Shown here piece by piece: positions 43,118-52,834 of a DNA stretch of 64,000 bases. Under the pieces are notes generated by a model, which did no database searches, had not been told where the DNA came from, and saw only the letters and a program-made list of their open reading frames with translations. Position 1 is the stretch's first letter. Each line of letters opens with the position of its first letter. The stretch covers positions 124,001-188,000 of the forward strand of contig NZ_JARXIC010000004.1 in assembly GCF_031127905.1 (NCBI RefSeq), in the 5' to 3' direction. The position numbers and the translations under genes are program-made. The stretch is from Thalassobacterium sedimentorum. GTDB lineage: Bacteria > Verrucomicrobiota > Verrucomicrobiia > Opitutales > Coraliomargaritaceae.

Positions 43118-44065
43118 TTACTGACGCAGTGCGCCAGCAGCCTGTTCCTCTAAAAACGACTGATAAGCCATCGCCACACCTTGCTCGATATCAATCTTGG
43201 GCGACCAACCAGTCTCTTTAATACAAGAAATATCCGTTAACTTCCGAGGCGTACCATCCGGTTTACTCGTATCAAAAGTAAGCTCGCCTTGGTAGCCCAC
43301 CGTCTGCATCACCAGACGAGCGAGATCACCGATCGAAATATCTTCGCCACATCCTAAATTCACCCAATTCGGTGGATTCTCAAGTTGCAGCAAATGCAAG
43401 ATACCTGCCGCAGCATCATCCGCATGTAGAAACTCACGCAATGGGGTGCCGGTGCCCCAAATCGCGACCTCGGGCGCAGCATTTTGCTTCGCTTCATGAA
43501 AACGACGAATCAGTGCCGGCAACACATGCGAATTTTGAGGATGATAATTATCCCCCGGCCCATACAGATTCGTCGGCATCGCAGAATGATAACAGACGCC
43601 GTATTGACGGCGATAGAACTCACACATTTTCAAACCTGCAATCTTAGCGATTGCATACGCTTCATTGGTAGGTTCTAGCGGCGCAGTTAAGAGCGACGCT
43701 TCACGTATCGGTTGTTCCGCAAGCTTGGGGTAGATACAGGTACTCCCGAGGAAGAGCAGGCGTTTTACACCAGCCTGATAGGCTGCATGAATCGTGTTTT
43801 GCGCGATCGACAAGTTCTCATACATGAACTCGGCTGGATAAGTATTATTTGCATGAATACCTCCGACACGTGCCGCCGCAATGACCGCAACAGTAGGTCG
43901 CTCTGCTTGAAAGAAAGCATGCACCGCCGACTGATCGAGTAAGTCCAGCTCACTGCGCGTGCGCGTGAGAATCGAGTCATAGCCCTCGGACTGCAGAGCA
44001 CGCACGACGGCTCCTCCGACCATGCCACGATGCCCGGCCACATATATTGTATCCTGCTTATCCAT
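43118..44065 (-). CDS. fcl: GDP-L-fucose synthase
   Basis: Epimerase/reductase converting GDP-4-keto-6-deoxymannose to GDP-L-fucose. The 315-residue extended SDR has [55 protein letters not shown], the Tyr-x-x-x-Lys pair in [16 protein letters not shown] and [20 protein letters not shown], all diagnostic for Fcl/WcaG. Its start overlaps the end of gmd by 8 bases, so the two are translationally coupled. Supplies fucose for surface polysaccharide. Confidence 0.95.
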   Translation of the reverse strand: MDKQDTIYVAGHRGMVGGAVVRALQSEGYDSILTRTRSELDLLDQSAVHAFFQAERPTVAVIAAARVGGIHANNTYPAEFMYENLSIAQNTIHAAYQAGVKRLLFLGSTCIYPKLAEQPIREASLLTAPLEPTNEAYAIAKIAGLKMCEFYRRQYGVCYHSAMPTNLYGPGDNYHPQNSHVLPALIRRFHEAKQNAAPEVAIWGTGTPLREFLHADDAAAGILHLLQLENPPNWVNLGCGEDISIGDLARLVMQTVGYQGELTFDTSKPDGTPRKLTDISCIKETGWSPKIDIEQGVAMAYQSFLEEQAAGALRQ

Positions 44066-45074
44066 TTGTTGCTTGCTTATAAGCCAGCTCCTGTTTTGCC
44101 AAAACTAAATCGGAATCGACCATAATCTTAACCAAGTCCTTAAACTTCACCTTGGGCTCCCAACCAAGTTGCTTCTTCGCCTTAGCCGGATCTCCGATCA
44201 ATAGATCGACTTCTGTCGGACGTTCATAGCGCTTATCATAATCGACATATTTCTCCCAGTCCAAATCGAGCAAATTAAAGGTTTCGATCACGAAGTCTTT
44301 GACCGAATTGGTCTCATTAGTCGCCATAACATAATCGTCCCCCTCATCCTGCTGCAACATCAGCCACATCGCTTCGACATATTCCTTCGCATAACCCCAG
44401 TCACGCTGTGCATCGAGATTGCCAAGGTAGAGCTTATCCTGCAAACCGAGCTTGATACGAGTCGCCGCACGCGTGATCTTGCGAGTCACAAATGTTTCTC
44501 CACGCCGGGGAGACTCGTGATTAAATAAGATACCGTTCGTCGCATGCATGCCGTAAGACTCGCGGTAATTCACAGTTAACCAATAGGCATAAACCTTGGC
44601 ACAGCCATAGGGCGAGCGCGGGTAAAAAGGCGTCTTCTCCGTCTGAGGCACATGCTGCACCATGCCAAACATCTCCGACGACGAAGCTTGGTAAAAGCGG
44701 CATTTGCCATCGAGTCCGACTTCGCGAATCGCTTCCAGCAAACGTAGCGTGCCCAAGCCAGTCACATCACCGGTGTATTCAGGTACGTCAAATGAAACCC
44801 GCACATGACTCTGTGCACCCAGGTGGTAAATCTCATCAGGCTGTATTTGATAAAGTAGCTTCATTAACATCACTCCGTCAGCCAAATCACCGTAGTGAAG
44901 AAATAACTTAGTGCCGTTGATGTGCGGATCGGTATAAAGATGATCGATGCGCTGCGTATTAAAAGTCGAGCAGCGACGAATGATGCCATGCACCTCGTAA
45001 CCTTTCTCGAGCAGAAGTTCTGCAAGATATGATCCATCTTGCCCGGTGATACCTGTAATCAGTGCTTTTTTCAT
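44058..45074 (-). CDS. gmd: GDP-mannose 4,6-dehydratase
   Basis: First committed step of GDP-fucose synthesis. The 338-residue SDR has [59 protein letters not shown], the [10 protein letters not shown] catalytic pair, and [20 protein letters not shown]. This gene has one of the few clear ribosome binding sites in the window (GAGG 5 bases before the ATG). Divergent from a XylR-like regulator, with an AT-rich 81-base spacer. Confidence 0.96.
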   Translation of the reverse strand: MKKALITGITGQDGSYLAELLLEKGYEVHGIIRRCSTFNTQRIDHLYTDPHINGTKLFLHYGDLADGVMLMKLLYQIQPDEIYHLGAQSHVRVSFDVPEYTGDVTGLGTLRLLEAIREVGLDGKCRFYQASSSEMFGMVQHVPQTEKTPFYPRSPYGCAKVYAYWLTVNYRESYGMHATNGILFNHESPRRGETFVTRKITRAATRIKLGLQDKLYLGNLDAQRDWGYAKEYVEAMWLMLQQDEGDDYVMATNETNSVKDFVIETFNLLDLDWEKYVDYDKRYERPTEVDLLIGDPAKAKKQLGWEPKVKFKDLVKIMVDSDLVLAKQELAYKQATNG

Positions 45075-45110
45075 AATGACCTCACTATAATCATTTACCC
45101 CAACACTGTC

Positions 45111-45150
45111 TTTTCGTATTTACGTATTATTATTTATATATATGCGAAAA
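45111..45150. promoter_or_regulatory. AT-rich inverted repeat between gmd and the XylR-like gene
   Basis: TTTTCGTAT (45111-45119) and ATGCGAAAA (45142-45150) match at 8 of 9 inverted positions around a 22-base TA-rich centre. The spacing and place between divergent genes suit an operator or overlapping promoters. The binding protein is a guess; the adjacent regulator is the obvious candidate. Confidence 0.45.
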
Positions 45151-45155
45151 ATAAG

Positions 45156-46313
45156 ATGAAAACAAGGGAACAAACCGTAGCGATTGCATTTGACTTAAAT
45201 TTTCGGCATGCGGCAGAAATATTTAGTGGTGCTTCCGATTATCTGGCCGAAATGCATTTGGATTGGCAGTTAATGCCGCTAAATTTTGGTTTCGAGACAC
45301 GCCTAATGGAACTCGCGCGCTCTGGCCAACTGGCAGGCGCACTGGGCACCTTCGTCAGTGACGGCTGGGTGGAAGGGTTACGTCGAGCAGGCGTCCCCGC
45401 GATCAACATGTTCAACTTTTCCAAGATTGAAAGCTTACCAACAGTCGGCCCCGACGACTACGCAACCGGGCTGGCGGCAGCGACTCATTTACGCGTGCAG
45501 GGCGCCCAAAGCTATGCCTTCCTTGGGGCCGATGGGGTGTATTACACACGGCTACGTGAAGCAGGCTTTAAAGCAGGTCTGGCACTGGCGCTCCCCAATG
45601 CAACTGGCCACACCAATGCGCAGGAATGTATTCAACTTCGACCGGGTCCCACACTCGGCGACCAACTGGAACAACTGAAAGGGCGTGCGGAACTCATCGG
45701 TATTTTTTGCTCCAACGACCTCAGTGCCCGCGAACTCATCACGCTGGCACGCCAAAAAGACATCCATTGTGGCAAAGATATCTTAGTGCTCGGAGTCGAC
45801 AACGACCCCTCGGAATCGATTTTTGCTGGCATCGGAATCAGTAGTTTCAAGCAACCGATTCGCGAGACGGGATATATGGCTGCGCGTGCGCTACATCAGA
45901 CAATCCAACAAGAAAAACCTCCCAGTCACCTACAATTAACAACTCCCAGTCAACTCATACCTCGTGCCTCTTCACTCGCCTCCAACCGGGCACGCATCGC
46001 GCAATTGGCAGCCAACACCATTCGGGAAAATTTGGCCAATTCAGAATTGGACGCGGCCTCGCTAGCGCAACGTATCGGCGTCTCACGGCGCTCGCTCGAA
46101 TTAGCCACTCAAGAGCAATTCAACACTAGCCCCTATCAGATGCTGAGCCAGGCCCGCTTGCAACTTGCACAACAGCTGCTACGCAGCACCCGGCTCCCCA
46201 TCATGGAGGTGGGCATCCGTTGCGGCTACCCGGAAGCACACCATTTTTCGGCATGGTTTAAGCAACGCTGCCAAATCGCCCCCAAAGTATACCGCGAACA
46301 CCATAGCCACTAA
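45156..46313 (+). CDS. XylR-like AraC-family transcriptional regulator with LacI-type sensor domain
   Basis: A 385-residue regulator: periplasmic-binding-protein-like sugar sensor (about 5-265; VGPDDYATGLAAATHLRVQG, GIFCSNDLSARELITLARQK, ILVLGVDNDPSESI) followed by a double AraC helix-turn-helix (about 285-385; LDAASLAQRIGVSRRSLELA, IMEVGIRCGYPEAHHFSAWF). This is the XylR architecture, common in sugar-catabolism control in Verrucomicrobia and Planctomycetes. No catabolic operon is adjacent; only gmd is, divergently. Start is ATG 45156; an upstream in-frame start would overlap gmd. Confidence 0.88.
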   Translation: MKTREQTVAIAFDLNFRHAAEIFSGASDYLAEMHLDWQLMPLNFGFETRLMELARSGQLAGALGTFVSDGWVEGLRRAGVPAINMFNFSKIESLPTVGPDDYATGLAAATHLRVQGAQSYAFLGADGVYYTRLREAGFKAGLALALPNATGHTNAQECIQLRPGPTLGDQLEQLKGRAELIGIFCSNDLSARELITLARQKDIHCGKDILVLGVDNDPSESIFAGIGISSFKQPIRETGYMAARALHQTIQQEKPPSHLQLTTPSQLIPRASSLASNRARIAQLAANTIRENLANSELDAASLAQRIGVSRRSLELATQEQFNTSPYQMLSQARLQLAQQLLRSTRLPIMEVGIRCGYPEAHHFSAWFKQRCQIAPKVYREHHSH

Positions 46314-46368
46314 CGCAGGCGGTCAGGCTTGAAGCACAAAAGCGCCAACTGAAATCCTGCTACAAAAA

Positions 46369-47253
46369 TTAAAAAAACACCGTCTCATCCGGTTGCCGAA
46401 TCTGTGTGCGAAACCAAGTGCCTTGCTTTTTCACCAAATGCAGCGTGTTTTGAACAATGCTAGACAGTAATTCCTCGCGCCGCATGTCACCTGCCAAAAA
46501 GGCAATCGTCTCACGATAACCAATCGCAGATGCGGCACTGGGATTCGCCTGCAAGCCCAGTTTCAATAAAGCCTCCACCTCTTCAATCAAGCCCTGCTGC
46601 AGCATCAAATCCGCGCGATGTGCAACACGCTGTTTCAAATTCTCCTTATCACGTCCGAGTAATATATAATGCTTACTACAATCGCCATAGGGCTCCGGAC
46701 GCGCAGCGAATTCGGCCTGTAAAGTCAGCAAGTCCTTACCAGAGGCAATACAGCGCTCGAGCGCCCGCAAAACGCGGCGCGGATTCTTAATATCTAAATT
46801 ACCAAATCCTGCCGGACTACGCTCTCGCAAATCCATGAGTAAACCTTCCAAGCCCTCAGCCTCGTAAAGTGTAGCAACAGCTGCACGCACCTCATCACTA
46901 ACTTTCACAACATCAATCACCGGCGCAAAAAAACTCTTCAGATAAAAGCCACTGCCCCCGGTCACGACCACCGATTTCCCACGCCTAAAAATAGCCTCTA
47001 CCGCAGCCTGCGCATCCCGCACATAAGCTACGATATCGTAAGGCTCATTAACTGGACACAGATCAATCAAATGATGCGGCACACGTGCAAGCTCAGCATG
47101 TGTCGGCTTGGCAGTTCCAATATCCATTCCACGATAGACCAGCGAAGCATCGCAAGAGACAATCTCCGCATCATGAGCTTGGGCATAGCCGAGTGCATAC
47201 TCCGTCTTACCTACGGCTGTGGGTCCTGTGATGATGTGTAGTGATTGTTTCAT
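46369..47253 (-). CDS. miaA: tRNA dimethylallyltransferase
   Basis: Isopentenylates A37 of tRNAs reading codons that start with U. From the ATG ending at 47253 the 294-residue protein begins MKQSLHIITGPTAVGKTEYA with the P-loop at 10-17; SCDASLVYRGMDIGTAKPT and PHHLIDLCPVNEPYDIVAYV are family signatures, as is the VVTGGSGFYLKSFF segment and the C-terminal KKQGTWFRTQ. The longer open frame upstream overlaps the next gene and is rejected. The cognate miaB is not in the window. Confidence 0.94.
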   Translation of the reverse strand: MKQSLHIITGPTAVGKTEYALGYAQAHDAEIVSCDASLVYRGMDIGTAKPTHAELARVPHHLIDLCPVNEPYDIVAYVRDAQAAVEAIFRRGKSVVVTGGSGFYLKSFFAPVIDVVKVSDEVRAAVATLYEAEGLEGLLMDLRERSPAGFGNLDIKNPRRVLRALERCIASGKDLLTLQAEFAARPEPYGDCSKHYILLGRDKENLKQRVAHRADLMLQQGLIEEVEALLKLGLQANPSAASAIGYRETIAFLAGDMRREELLSSIVQNTLHLVKKQGTWFRTQIRQPDETVFF

Positions 47254-47398
47254 TTGCGTAAATTGAGGTTCTCGACTTGTGTATAGGGCGCGATTTTCGG
47301 ACACTTGCGCTTCTATCCAAACATGGCAATCACGTAGCGCAATCATCCGCCGCGATGCCCAATGCTTCTTTCGGAACCGTCCTCCAAACTCCTTTATA

Positions 47399-48526
47399 AT
47401 GAAAATCTGCATCGTCACTGAAACTTATCCTCCGGAAGTCAACGGTGTCGCGATGACTTTACACCGTATTAGCGACGAACTACGCCAACAAGGTCATCGG
47501 GTCAGCATAGTACGTCCCCGCCAAAGCTCCGAAGCGCAAAATGCACAATACACGGATGAAACTATCGTCACCGGACTACCACTGCCTGGCTACGACGGCC
47601 TGCGCTTTGGACTCCCCTGCCGCCGCAAACTTCGTACGCTGTGGGCCGCCGAGCCACCTGACATTATCTATGCCGCTACCGAAGGGCCGCTAGGACAATC
47701 TTCCATAAAGGCAGCAGCGGATCTTAAGATCCCTATAGTCTCTGGCTTTCACACGAACTTTCACGAGTATATGAAGCACTATAAATTGCCCATCCTTGAA
47801 AAGATGGTCGAAGGCTTCCTACGCAAAACACACAATAAAACCCGTCGCACCTTCGCTCCTTCGCAAGATGTCATTCAACGTCTGCAAGACATGGGGATCG
47901 AAGGCACTCGCCTACTTGGACGCGGCGTCGACACCAAGCTCTTCAATCCCGACAAACGCGATCCCCAGCTACGCCAACGCTGGGGTGTGCGCGATGACGG
48001 TCTGGTAGCACTCTTTGTCAGCCGGCTCGCCGCGGAGAAAAACATTCCGCTGGCCGCCCAAGCGTTTGAACAAATAAAACGCGATCATCCCAACGTTGCC
48101 TGCGTCTTTGTCGGGGATGGCCCTGCCCGGGCAAAACTGGAAAAGGCGCACCCAGACTTTATTTTCGCCGGCATGCAAAAGGGGGAAGACCTCGCACGCC
48201 ACTACGCCTCTGCCGATTTGTTTGTATTCCCCAGCGTCACCGAGACCTTTGGCAATGTCGTCACCGAAGCGATGGCCTCCGGCCTCGTCACTCTGGCTTA
48301 TGATTATGCTGCACCTGGACGTTTCATCATCGATGCCCGCAACGGATTTCTAGCGCCCTTTAACGACAGTGCGGCCTTCCTGCAAGCGGCCATCCGCGCA
48401 CTCAGCCAAAAAGCCAACTGGCCCAGTATTCGCAGCGCCGCTCGCAATACCGCGATCGGACTGGGTTGGGAGGGCATAGTGAAACAATTTGCTGCCGACC
48501 TCGAAACAGTCAGAAATGAATCCTGA
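47399..48526 (+). CDS. GT4-family glycosyltransferase (MgtA-like)
   Basis: A 375-residue GT-B fold enzyme. The N-terminus MKICIVTETYPPEVNGVAMT is typical of the MgtA/SQD2-like mannosyl- or sulfoquinovosyl-type glycosyltransferases; the C-terminal half contains GRGVDTKLFNPDKRD, VALFVSRLAAEKNI, FVGDGPARAKLE and the EX7E region FPSVTETFGNVVTEAMASGL. Probable role in envelope glycolipid or polysaccharide synthesis; the sugar donor is not readable. ATG at 47399 is preferred. Divergent from miaA, convergent with kdsB. Confidence 0.88.
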   Translation: MKICIVTETYPPEVNGVAMTLHRISDELRQQGHRVSIVRPRQSSEAQNAQYTDETIVTGLPLPGYDGLRFGLPCRRKLRTLWAAEPPDIIYAATEGPLGQSSIKAAADLKIPIVSGFHTNFHEYMKHYKLPILEKMVEGFLRKTHNKTRRTFAPSQDVIQRLQDMGIEGTRLLGRGVDTKLFNPDKRDPQLRQRWGVRDDGLVALFVSRLAAEKNIPLAAQAFEQIKRDHPNVACVFVGDGPARAKLEKAHPDFIFAGMQKGEDLARHYASADLFVFPSVTETFGNVVTEAMASGLVTLAYDYAAPGRFIIDARNGFLAPFNDSAAFLQAAIRALSQKANWPSIRSAARNTAIGLGWEGIVKQFAADLETVRNES

Positions 48527-48572
48527 GTCAGCACTCACACACTCCCCGTAACAGCTCACACAGCCACACACA

Positions 48573-49319
48573 TTACTTTAAGCGAGCTTCGAAAACTCCA
48601 ATATCTTCCGGAGTGTCGATACCGATCGTCGCCTGATCCGTGATACCAACATGGATACGATAACCGTGTTCCATTGCACGCAACTGCTCCAGTTTTTCAA
48701 TTTGCTCCAAAAATCCTGGCTCCAGACTAGAAAATGCACTCAAGAAATCAGCCTTATAAGCATAGAGGCCCAAATGCCGGTAACAATGATTTTGCGCCAA
48801 CCAACTCGCATCCACTTGCCCCGCCGTGTCTCTCGCAAAGGGCATCGGCGAGCGTGAAAAATACATGGCATACCCCGCGCGATCACAAACCACCTTCACC
48901 TGATTGGGATTGGCAAAGTCCTGTGGACGCTGAAACGGCACTGCCAGCGTCGCAATCGCAGCTTCACCTTCCAAACCTGCAGCCAGCGCCCGTATTTGCT
49001 CTCCAGTGACGAGCGGTTCATCACCTTGAACATTAATCACCGCCGCCGCCCCCACCGTAGCATTGGCCTCTGCCAAACGATCCGTGCCACTCGGGTGCTC
49101 CGGACGCGTGCGTACGGTATTAAAGCCGGCCTCATTCAAGCAGCGCTCCAGAGCATCGTCATCCACAGCAAAATAAAGCGGAAACTCGGGAGCCACAGAC
49201 TGGATGCGTTCAGCCGTCCATAATATGATCGGTTTGCCCTGCACTTGATACAGCAACTTTTGAGGAAAACGCATCGAAGCGAGACGGGCGGGAACAATTA
49301 TCGAGGGTGTCTTTGACAT
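48573..49319 (-). CDS. kdsB: 3-deoxy-manno-octulosonate cytidylyltransferase
   Basis: Activates KDO as CMP-KDO for lipopolysaccharide core. The 248-residue protein (start ATG 49319) has [56 protein letters not shown] and the C-terminal [13 protein letters not shown]. Confirms a Gram-negative outer membrane with KDO-containing LPS. Upstream in-frame ATGs at 49337-49332 are possible starts. Divergent from the rhodanese gene. Confidence 0.95.
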   Translation of the reverse strand: MSKTPSIIVPARLASMRFPQKLLYQVQGKPIILWTAERIQSVAPEFPLYFAVDDDALERCLNEAGFNTVRTRPEHPSGTDRLAEANATVGAAAVINVQGDEPLVTGEQIRALAAGLEGEAAIATLAVPFQRPQDFANPNQVKVVCDRAGYAMYFSRSPMPFARDTAGQVDASWLAQNHCYRHLGLYAYKADFLSAFSSLEPGFLEQIEKLEQLRAMEHGYRIHVGITDQATIGIDTPEDIGVFEARLK

Positions 49320-49349
49320 ATGCTCAAGCATCATCATGAAAGTTCTGCA

Positions 49350-49670
49350 ATGAACAAGGAAATCAGTGCCACCGATGCAGCAAATTTACGCGTACAAGAC
49401 CCCACCGTGGTCTTGTTGGATGTTCGAGAGGACTCCGAACTGGAAATCTGCCGGATAGATGGCGCCTTACATATCCCGATGGGTGAGATTCCCAACCGCT
49501 ACGAATCACTGCCGCGCAAGGTCCCACTCATCGTACTCTGCCATCACGGCATGCGCAGTATGAATGTAGTGCAATACCTCACTGCCAAAGGCTTTGAAAA
49601 TACGATCAATCTCGCAGGTGGTATCCATGCCTGGGCCTGCGAAGTCGCCCCCGAAATGCGCCGTTACTAA
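49350..49670 (+). CDS. Single-domain rhodanese
   Basis: A 106-residue sulfurtransferase-like protein. The active-site loop [10 protein letters not shown] gives Cys64, and [20 protein letters not shown] is the first conserved segment; [13 protein letters not shown] closes the domain. It resembles GlpE/YgaP-type and moeB-linked rhodanese domains. Physiological acceptor unknown. ATG 49350 is chosen; an upstream in-frame ATG at 49320 overlaps the kdsB start region. Confidence 0.88.
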   Translation: MNKEISATDAANLRVQDPTVVLLDVREDSELEICRIDGALHIPMGEIPNRYESLPRKVPLIVLCHHGMRSMNVVQYLTAKGFENTINLAGGIHAWACEVAPEMRRY

Positions 49671-49754
49671 GTTTAGATAAGACAATCACGACAAAGACAA
49701 AACTAACGACTAAAAGGACTGGATCTAACACAAAATGTACCTTAGTATCAATGA

Positions 49755-50471
49755 ATGCGACATTTATGGCCCCTCTTTCTTTTAGCCTTTTGCTTTAGTT
49801 CGGAATCCACAGCGAAAGCCGAATTCCGTACATTCACGGACAGCACAGGTCGTGAAATGGAGGCAAAATTAAATCAAGTCAGCGGCGAGGACGTCTACAT
49901 CGAACGTCGTGACGGACTTGCCACTAAAGTCGACATTACGCGCTTCAGCAAAGAAGATCAAATCTACATCCGGGACTGGGCCCGCACCGCGATGCTTCAG
50001 GACGGCGCCATTGAAGTACGTTTCACCACCGAGGTGGACAATAAAACTCGCTGGGCAAGTAATGGTGGTGGCATTATGCGCAAAACATGGAAGCAAAGCT
50101 ACGGCATTGTACTCACCAACGACGCCTATATCGATATCAAAGATATCCGGATCGAATACCTGATTTTCAAATTTGAGGATGCACTGGCAGCAGAAAAACG
50201 TAGCGAAGGTGAAATTCGCTATCTCTTCGGGCAAACAAAGGTGCCCACATTGAAGGCAGGCCAAGAAGCCTCCGTAGAAACCGAGAAATTCCCGATGTTG
50301 GAAACTAAACTGGAATCAGGCTACTACTGGAAAAACGGTGGCAAAGAAACCAGCGAAGACGAGATGCGTGGCATCTGGATCAAAGTCTATGTGGGCGACA
50401 TCTTGGCCACAGAAGTATCGAAGCCTGAAAATTTGATGCGTAAAGAACAGTGGCCTACTTCGAGGTCATGA
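49755..50471 (+). CDS. Exported SHD1-like domain protein
   Basis: A 238-residue protein with a signal peptide (HLWPLFLLAFCFSSESTAKA). Residues about 24-75 (FRTFTDSTGREMEAKLNQVS, then VTRFSKEDQIYIRDW-like sequence) match the small SHD1-like module that is abundant in secreted proteins of Planctomycetes and Verrucomicrobia. The remainder (VRFTTEVDNKTRWASNGGGI onward, with several aromatic beta-strand-like segments) is probably a second beta-domain. Function unknown. Its last codons overlap the convergent cyclase gene by 17 bases. Confidence 0.75.
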   Translation: MRHLWPLFLLAFCFSSESTAKAEFRTFTDSTGREMEAKLNQVSGEDVYIERRDGLATKVDITRFSKEDQIYIRDWARTAMLQDGAIEVRFTTEVDNKTRWASNGGGIMRKTWKQSYGIVLTNDAYIDIKDIRIEYLIFKFEDALAAEKRSEGEIRYLFGQTKVPTLKAGQEASVETEKFPMLETKLESGYYWKNGGKETSEDEMRGIWIKVYVGDILATEVSKPENLMRKEQWPTSRS

Positions 50472-52827
50472 TATAAGCGCCATCCCAGTTGCTGGGATCT
50501 CCGCTCTCTAATAACTCGCGACAACGCGCCTGAAGTAACAGCGAGGGAGTCGTCGGGGCAAAGGCCTGGGATGGCTCGTGCTTTTGCGCCGCTTCAAATC
50601 CTGCCAACGCCGCCTCCCACTTTGCCGCAAAATACAGTTCGAGTGCAGCTTCATACGCGAGTTTACAAGGCTCGGTTGTTTCCCGCGACATCGACGGATC
50701 CCATAACTCATATACTTCAACAGGTTGCCGTCGCCCCTTAACCACAACACGATCTAACTTACGATAATTAAGTTCCGCACCTTCCTCAAGTGCAGAACTC
50801 AGGGTATGTTCTGTTGCCATCGTGTATACGCCATAGCATTTAGCACCACTCTCACAGCGTGCCGCAAGATTCACCGAATCCCCCATCATAGTGTAATTAA
50901 AACGCATTTCACTTCCCATATTCCCGATCACAGCGGGCCCCGAATTCAAACCGATACGCGTGCGCATATTCAACACACTCTCCGGCCACTGCCCCGACTC
51001 CGCCCATTTCTTACGTAGACTCGCATGGCATAACTGCATATTGACTGCGGCGAGGCAGGCGCGTGAAGCATGATCTGAAACTGGGACTGGCATACCGAAC
51101 ATCGTGACAATCGCATCCCCAATATACTTATCCAATGTACCTGATCGCTCCTGGAATACGTTAGTCATCGCCCCCAGGTATTCATTCATCAATGACACCA
51201 ATTGATCCGGACTCAATTCTTCGGAAAGTGAGGAAAAGCCTTCCACATCTGAAAAAAGCGCTGTGATTTGAGCCTCCACCCCACCCAGCTTGGGGTCTTG
51301 CTTCGATTCCACCATTTCATCCACCAACTTCGGAGCCACATAGGCACCAAAGAGCGTCTTGATACGTCGACGCTGCCATTCTTCAGAGCCGAGCTTACGC
51401 AGCACCACCACCACTGCAGCCGATAAGGCCGAACCGACCGGCGCAATCAAAGGCAAAATGCAATGAAACAAAGCAAAGGCCACGAATGTAACTGTCACAT
51501 AAGTAATCATCAATAAGATCGCAAACATTCGCGAAGCTCCGCCACGCAATGCCAGTAATGAAATCATCATTGTGAGCAAACACACAATCGCCACCGAAGT
51601 ACCCAAATCGGCACGCGTGACATAGGCCTGATCCTCAATGGTACGATACAGATTAGCATGTAGGCCGACCTTTGGCACCGGTTCACGGTTGAAGGGAGTG
51701 AGTGAAATATCTTTTAGTTGCGGATCAACGGGTCCCACAAAGACGACCTGACCGCGAAAGCGTTCAAACCACGCCTCCAATTCCGCCACCCGCGCCTGAT
51801 CCCCTGCACTCGATGCATCCGCCAGTGCATCTGCCTGCCGTAACACCGCTTGCATACTGATTCGCTCATTTTCAATCGAACGGTTCCACCCCTCAAACCA
51901 ATTCACCTCGATCGACTGCCGCTGCACCAATGGGATCTCACGAAACACCGCCCCCTCACGCATAATCGTGAGGCTGTCAGAACTGATTTGCACCGCATTC
52001 TCATCCAAGCCATATGCAGCCAAAAAGGTCTCTAAGCCTAAAGTAAACAAGGTCATCTCATGCTGCATCGGCAACTTGTCCGTAACAAAACCATCCAAAT
52101 CGGTGAGCACCACGTAATCGTCCACCACATGAGCGTAAGGCTCATTCATAAAATGCTCTTTATGACGCATCGCACCATCTATCAAATGATAACTATAGCG
52201 CGGCCCACTCAGTTCAACAAAGCCTGGTACAAAATACGGCACCACCCCTTCACTCAGACTTTCATCTACATTGGCCAAACCAAGTCGACCGACTTCAAAT
52301 TTAATGATCGGAAAAGTCGGTGCTTCTGGAAAAGGCGCGGTCTCTGCATCATAACGCCCCTCTCGCAATAAAGGCAGTAAGGCAAACTCATCCGTTGTCG
52401 CCGACTTCACCCCGGTGTAAGCCGCCGCCAACACGACTCGATCAGCATGCGTCTCCACCGCTTGCCCCAAAAATATATCTCCCTGACGGGCACGATTCAT
52501 ATCCAGTAGGGCACCCGCACCAAATTTTGAAAGTATGATATCCACACTCACCACCCGCGCGGCCCCCGGCCCCAATAATGCCTCCAACAAAACACCAAAC
52601 TCACGTCGATCCCACGGACGGTCTCCCATATATGAGACTGTTTCCGCATCTAAATCCACATACACAATCGGGGCCTGCGATGACAGCTCACCACGCGCTA
52701 AATAACGCCAGCGCAGCGTCTCTTGCTCCACTCCATCCAGAAAGCCGGACAGCATAACTAACAACCAGATAAGCAGCGATAAGAGTATCAACCCCAAAGA
52801 AACCAGTAACTGCTTAAAATTATTCAT
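50455..52827 (-). CDS. CHASE2-domain class III adenylate cyclase
   Basis: A 790-residue membrane signalling protein. One N-terminal membrane helix, a periplasmic CHASE2 domain (about 30-390; DRREFGVLLEALLGPGAARV, VVFVGPVDPQLKDI), three membrane helices (about 395-480), a class III cyclase domain (about 510-700) and a C-terminal helical tail. Catalytic features are intact: metal Asp in LFSDVEGFSS, YIGDAIVTMFG with the second metal Asp and base-specifying Lys in DKYIGD, and MMGDSVNLAARCE. This favours ATP cyclisation. Followed after 7 bases upstream by the FecR-like and O-antigen-ligase genes in the same operon. Confidence 0.9.
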   Translation of the reverse strand: MNNFKQLLVSLGLILLSLLIWLLVMLSGFLDGVEQETLRWRYLARGELSSQAPIVYVDLDAETVSYMGDRPWDRREFGVLLEALLGPGAARVVSVDIILSKFGAGALLDMNRARQGDIFLGQAVETHADRVVLAAAYTGVKSATTDEFALLPLLREGRYDAETAPFPEAPTFPIIKFEVGRLGLANVDESLSEGVVPYFVPGFVELSGPRYSYHLIDGAMRHKEHFMNEPYAHVVDDYVVLTDLDGFVTDKLPMQHEMTLFTLGLETFLAAYGLDENAVQISSDSLTIMREGAVFREIPLVQRQSIEVNWFEGWNRSIENERISMQAVLRQADALADASSAGDQARVAELEAWFERFRGQVVFVGPVDPQLKDISLTPFNREPVPKVGLHANLYRTIEDQAYVTRADLGTSVAIVCLLTMMISLLALRGGASRMFAILLMITYVTVTFVAFALFHCILPLIAPVGSALSAAVVVVLRKLGSEEWQRRRIKTLFGAYVAPKLVDEMVESKQDPKLGGVEAQITALFSDVEGFSSLSEELSPDQLVSLMNEYLGAMTNVFQERSGTLDKYIGDAIVTMFGMPVPVSDHASRACLAAVNMQLCHASLRKKWAESGQWPESVLNMRTRIGLNSGPAVIGNMGSEMRFNYTMMGDSVNLAARCESGAKCYGVYTMATEHTLSSALEEGAELNYRKLDRVVVKGRRQPVEVYELWDPSMSRETTEPCKLAYEAALELYFAAKWEAALAGFEAAQKHEPSQAFAPTTPSLLLQARCRELLESGDPSNWDGAYIMTSK

Positions 52828-52834
52828 CCAACCA

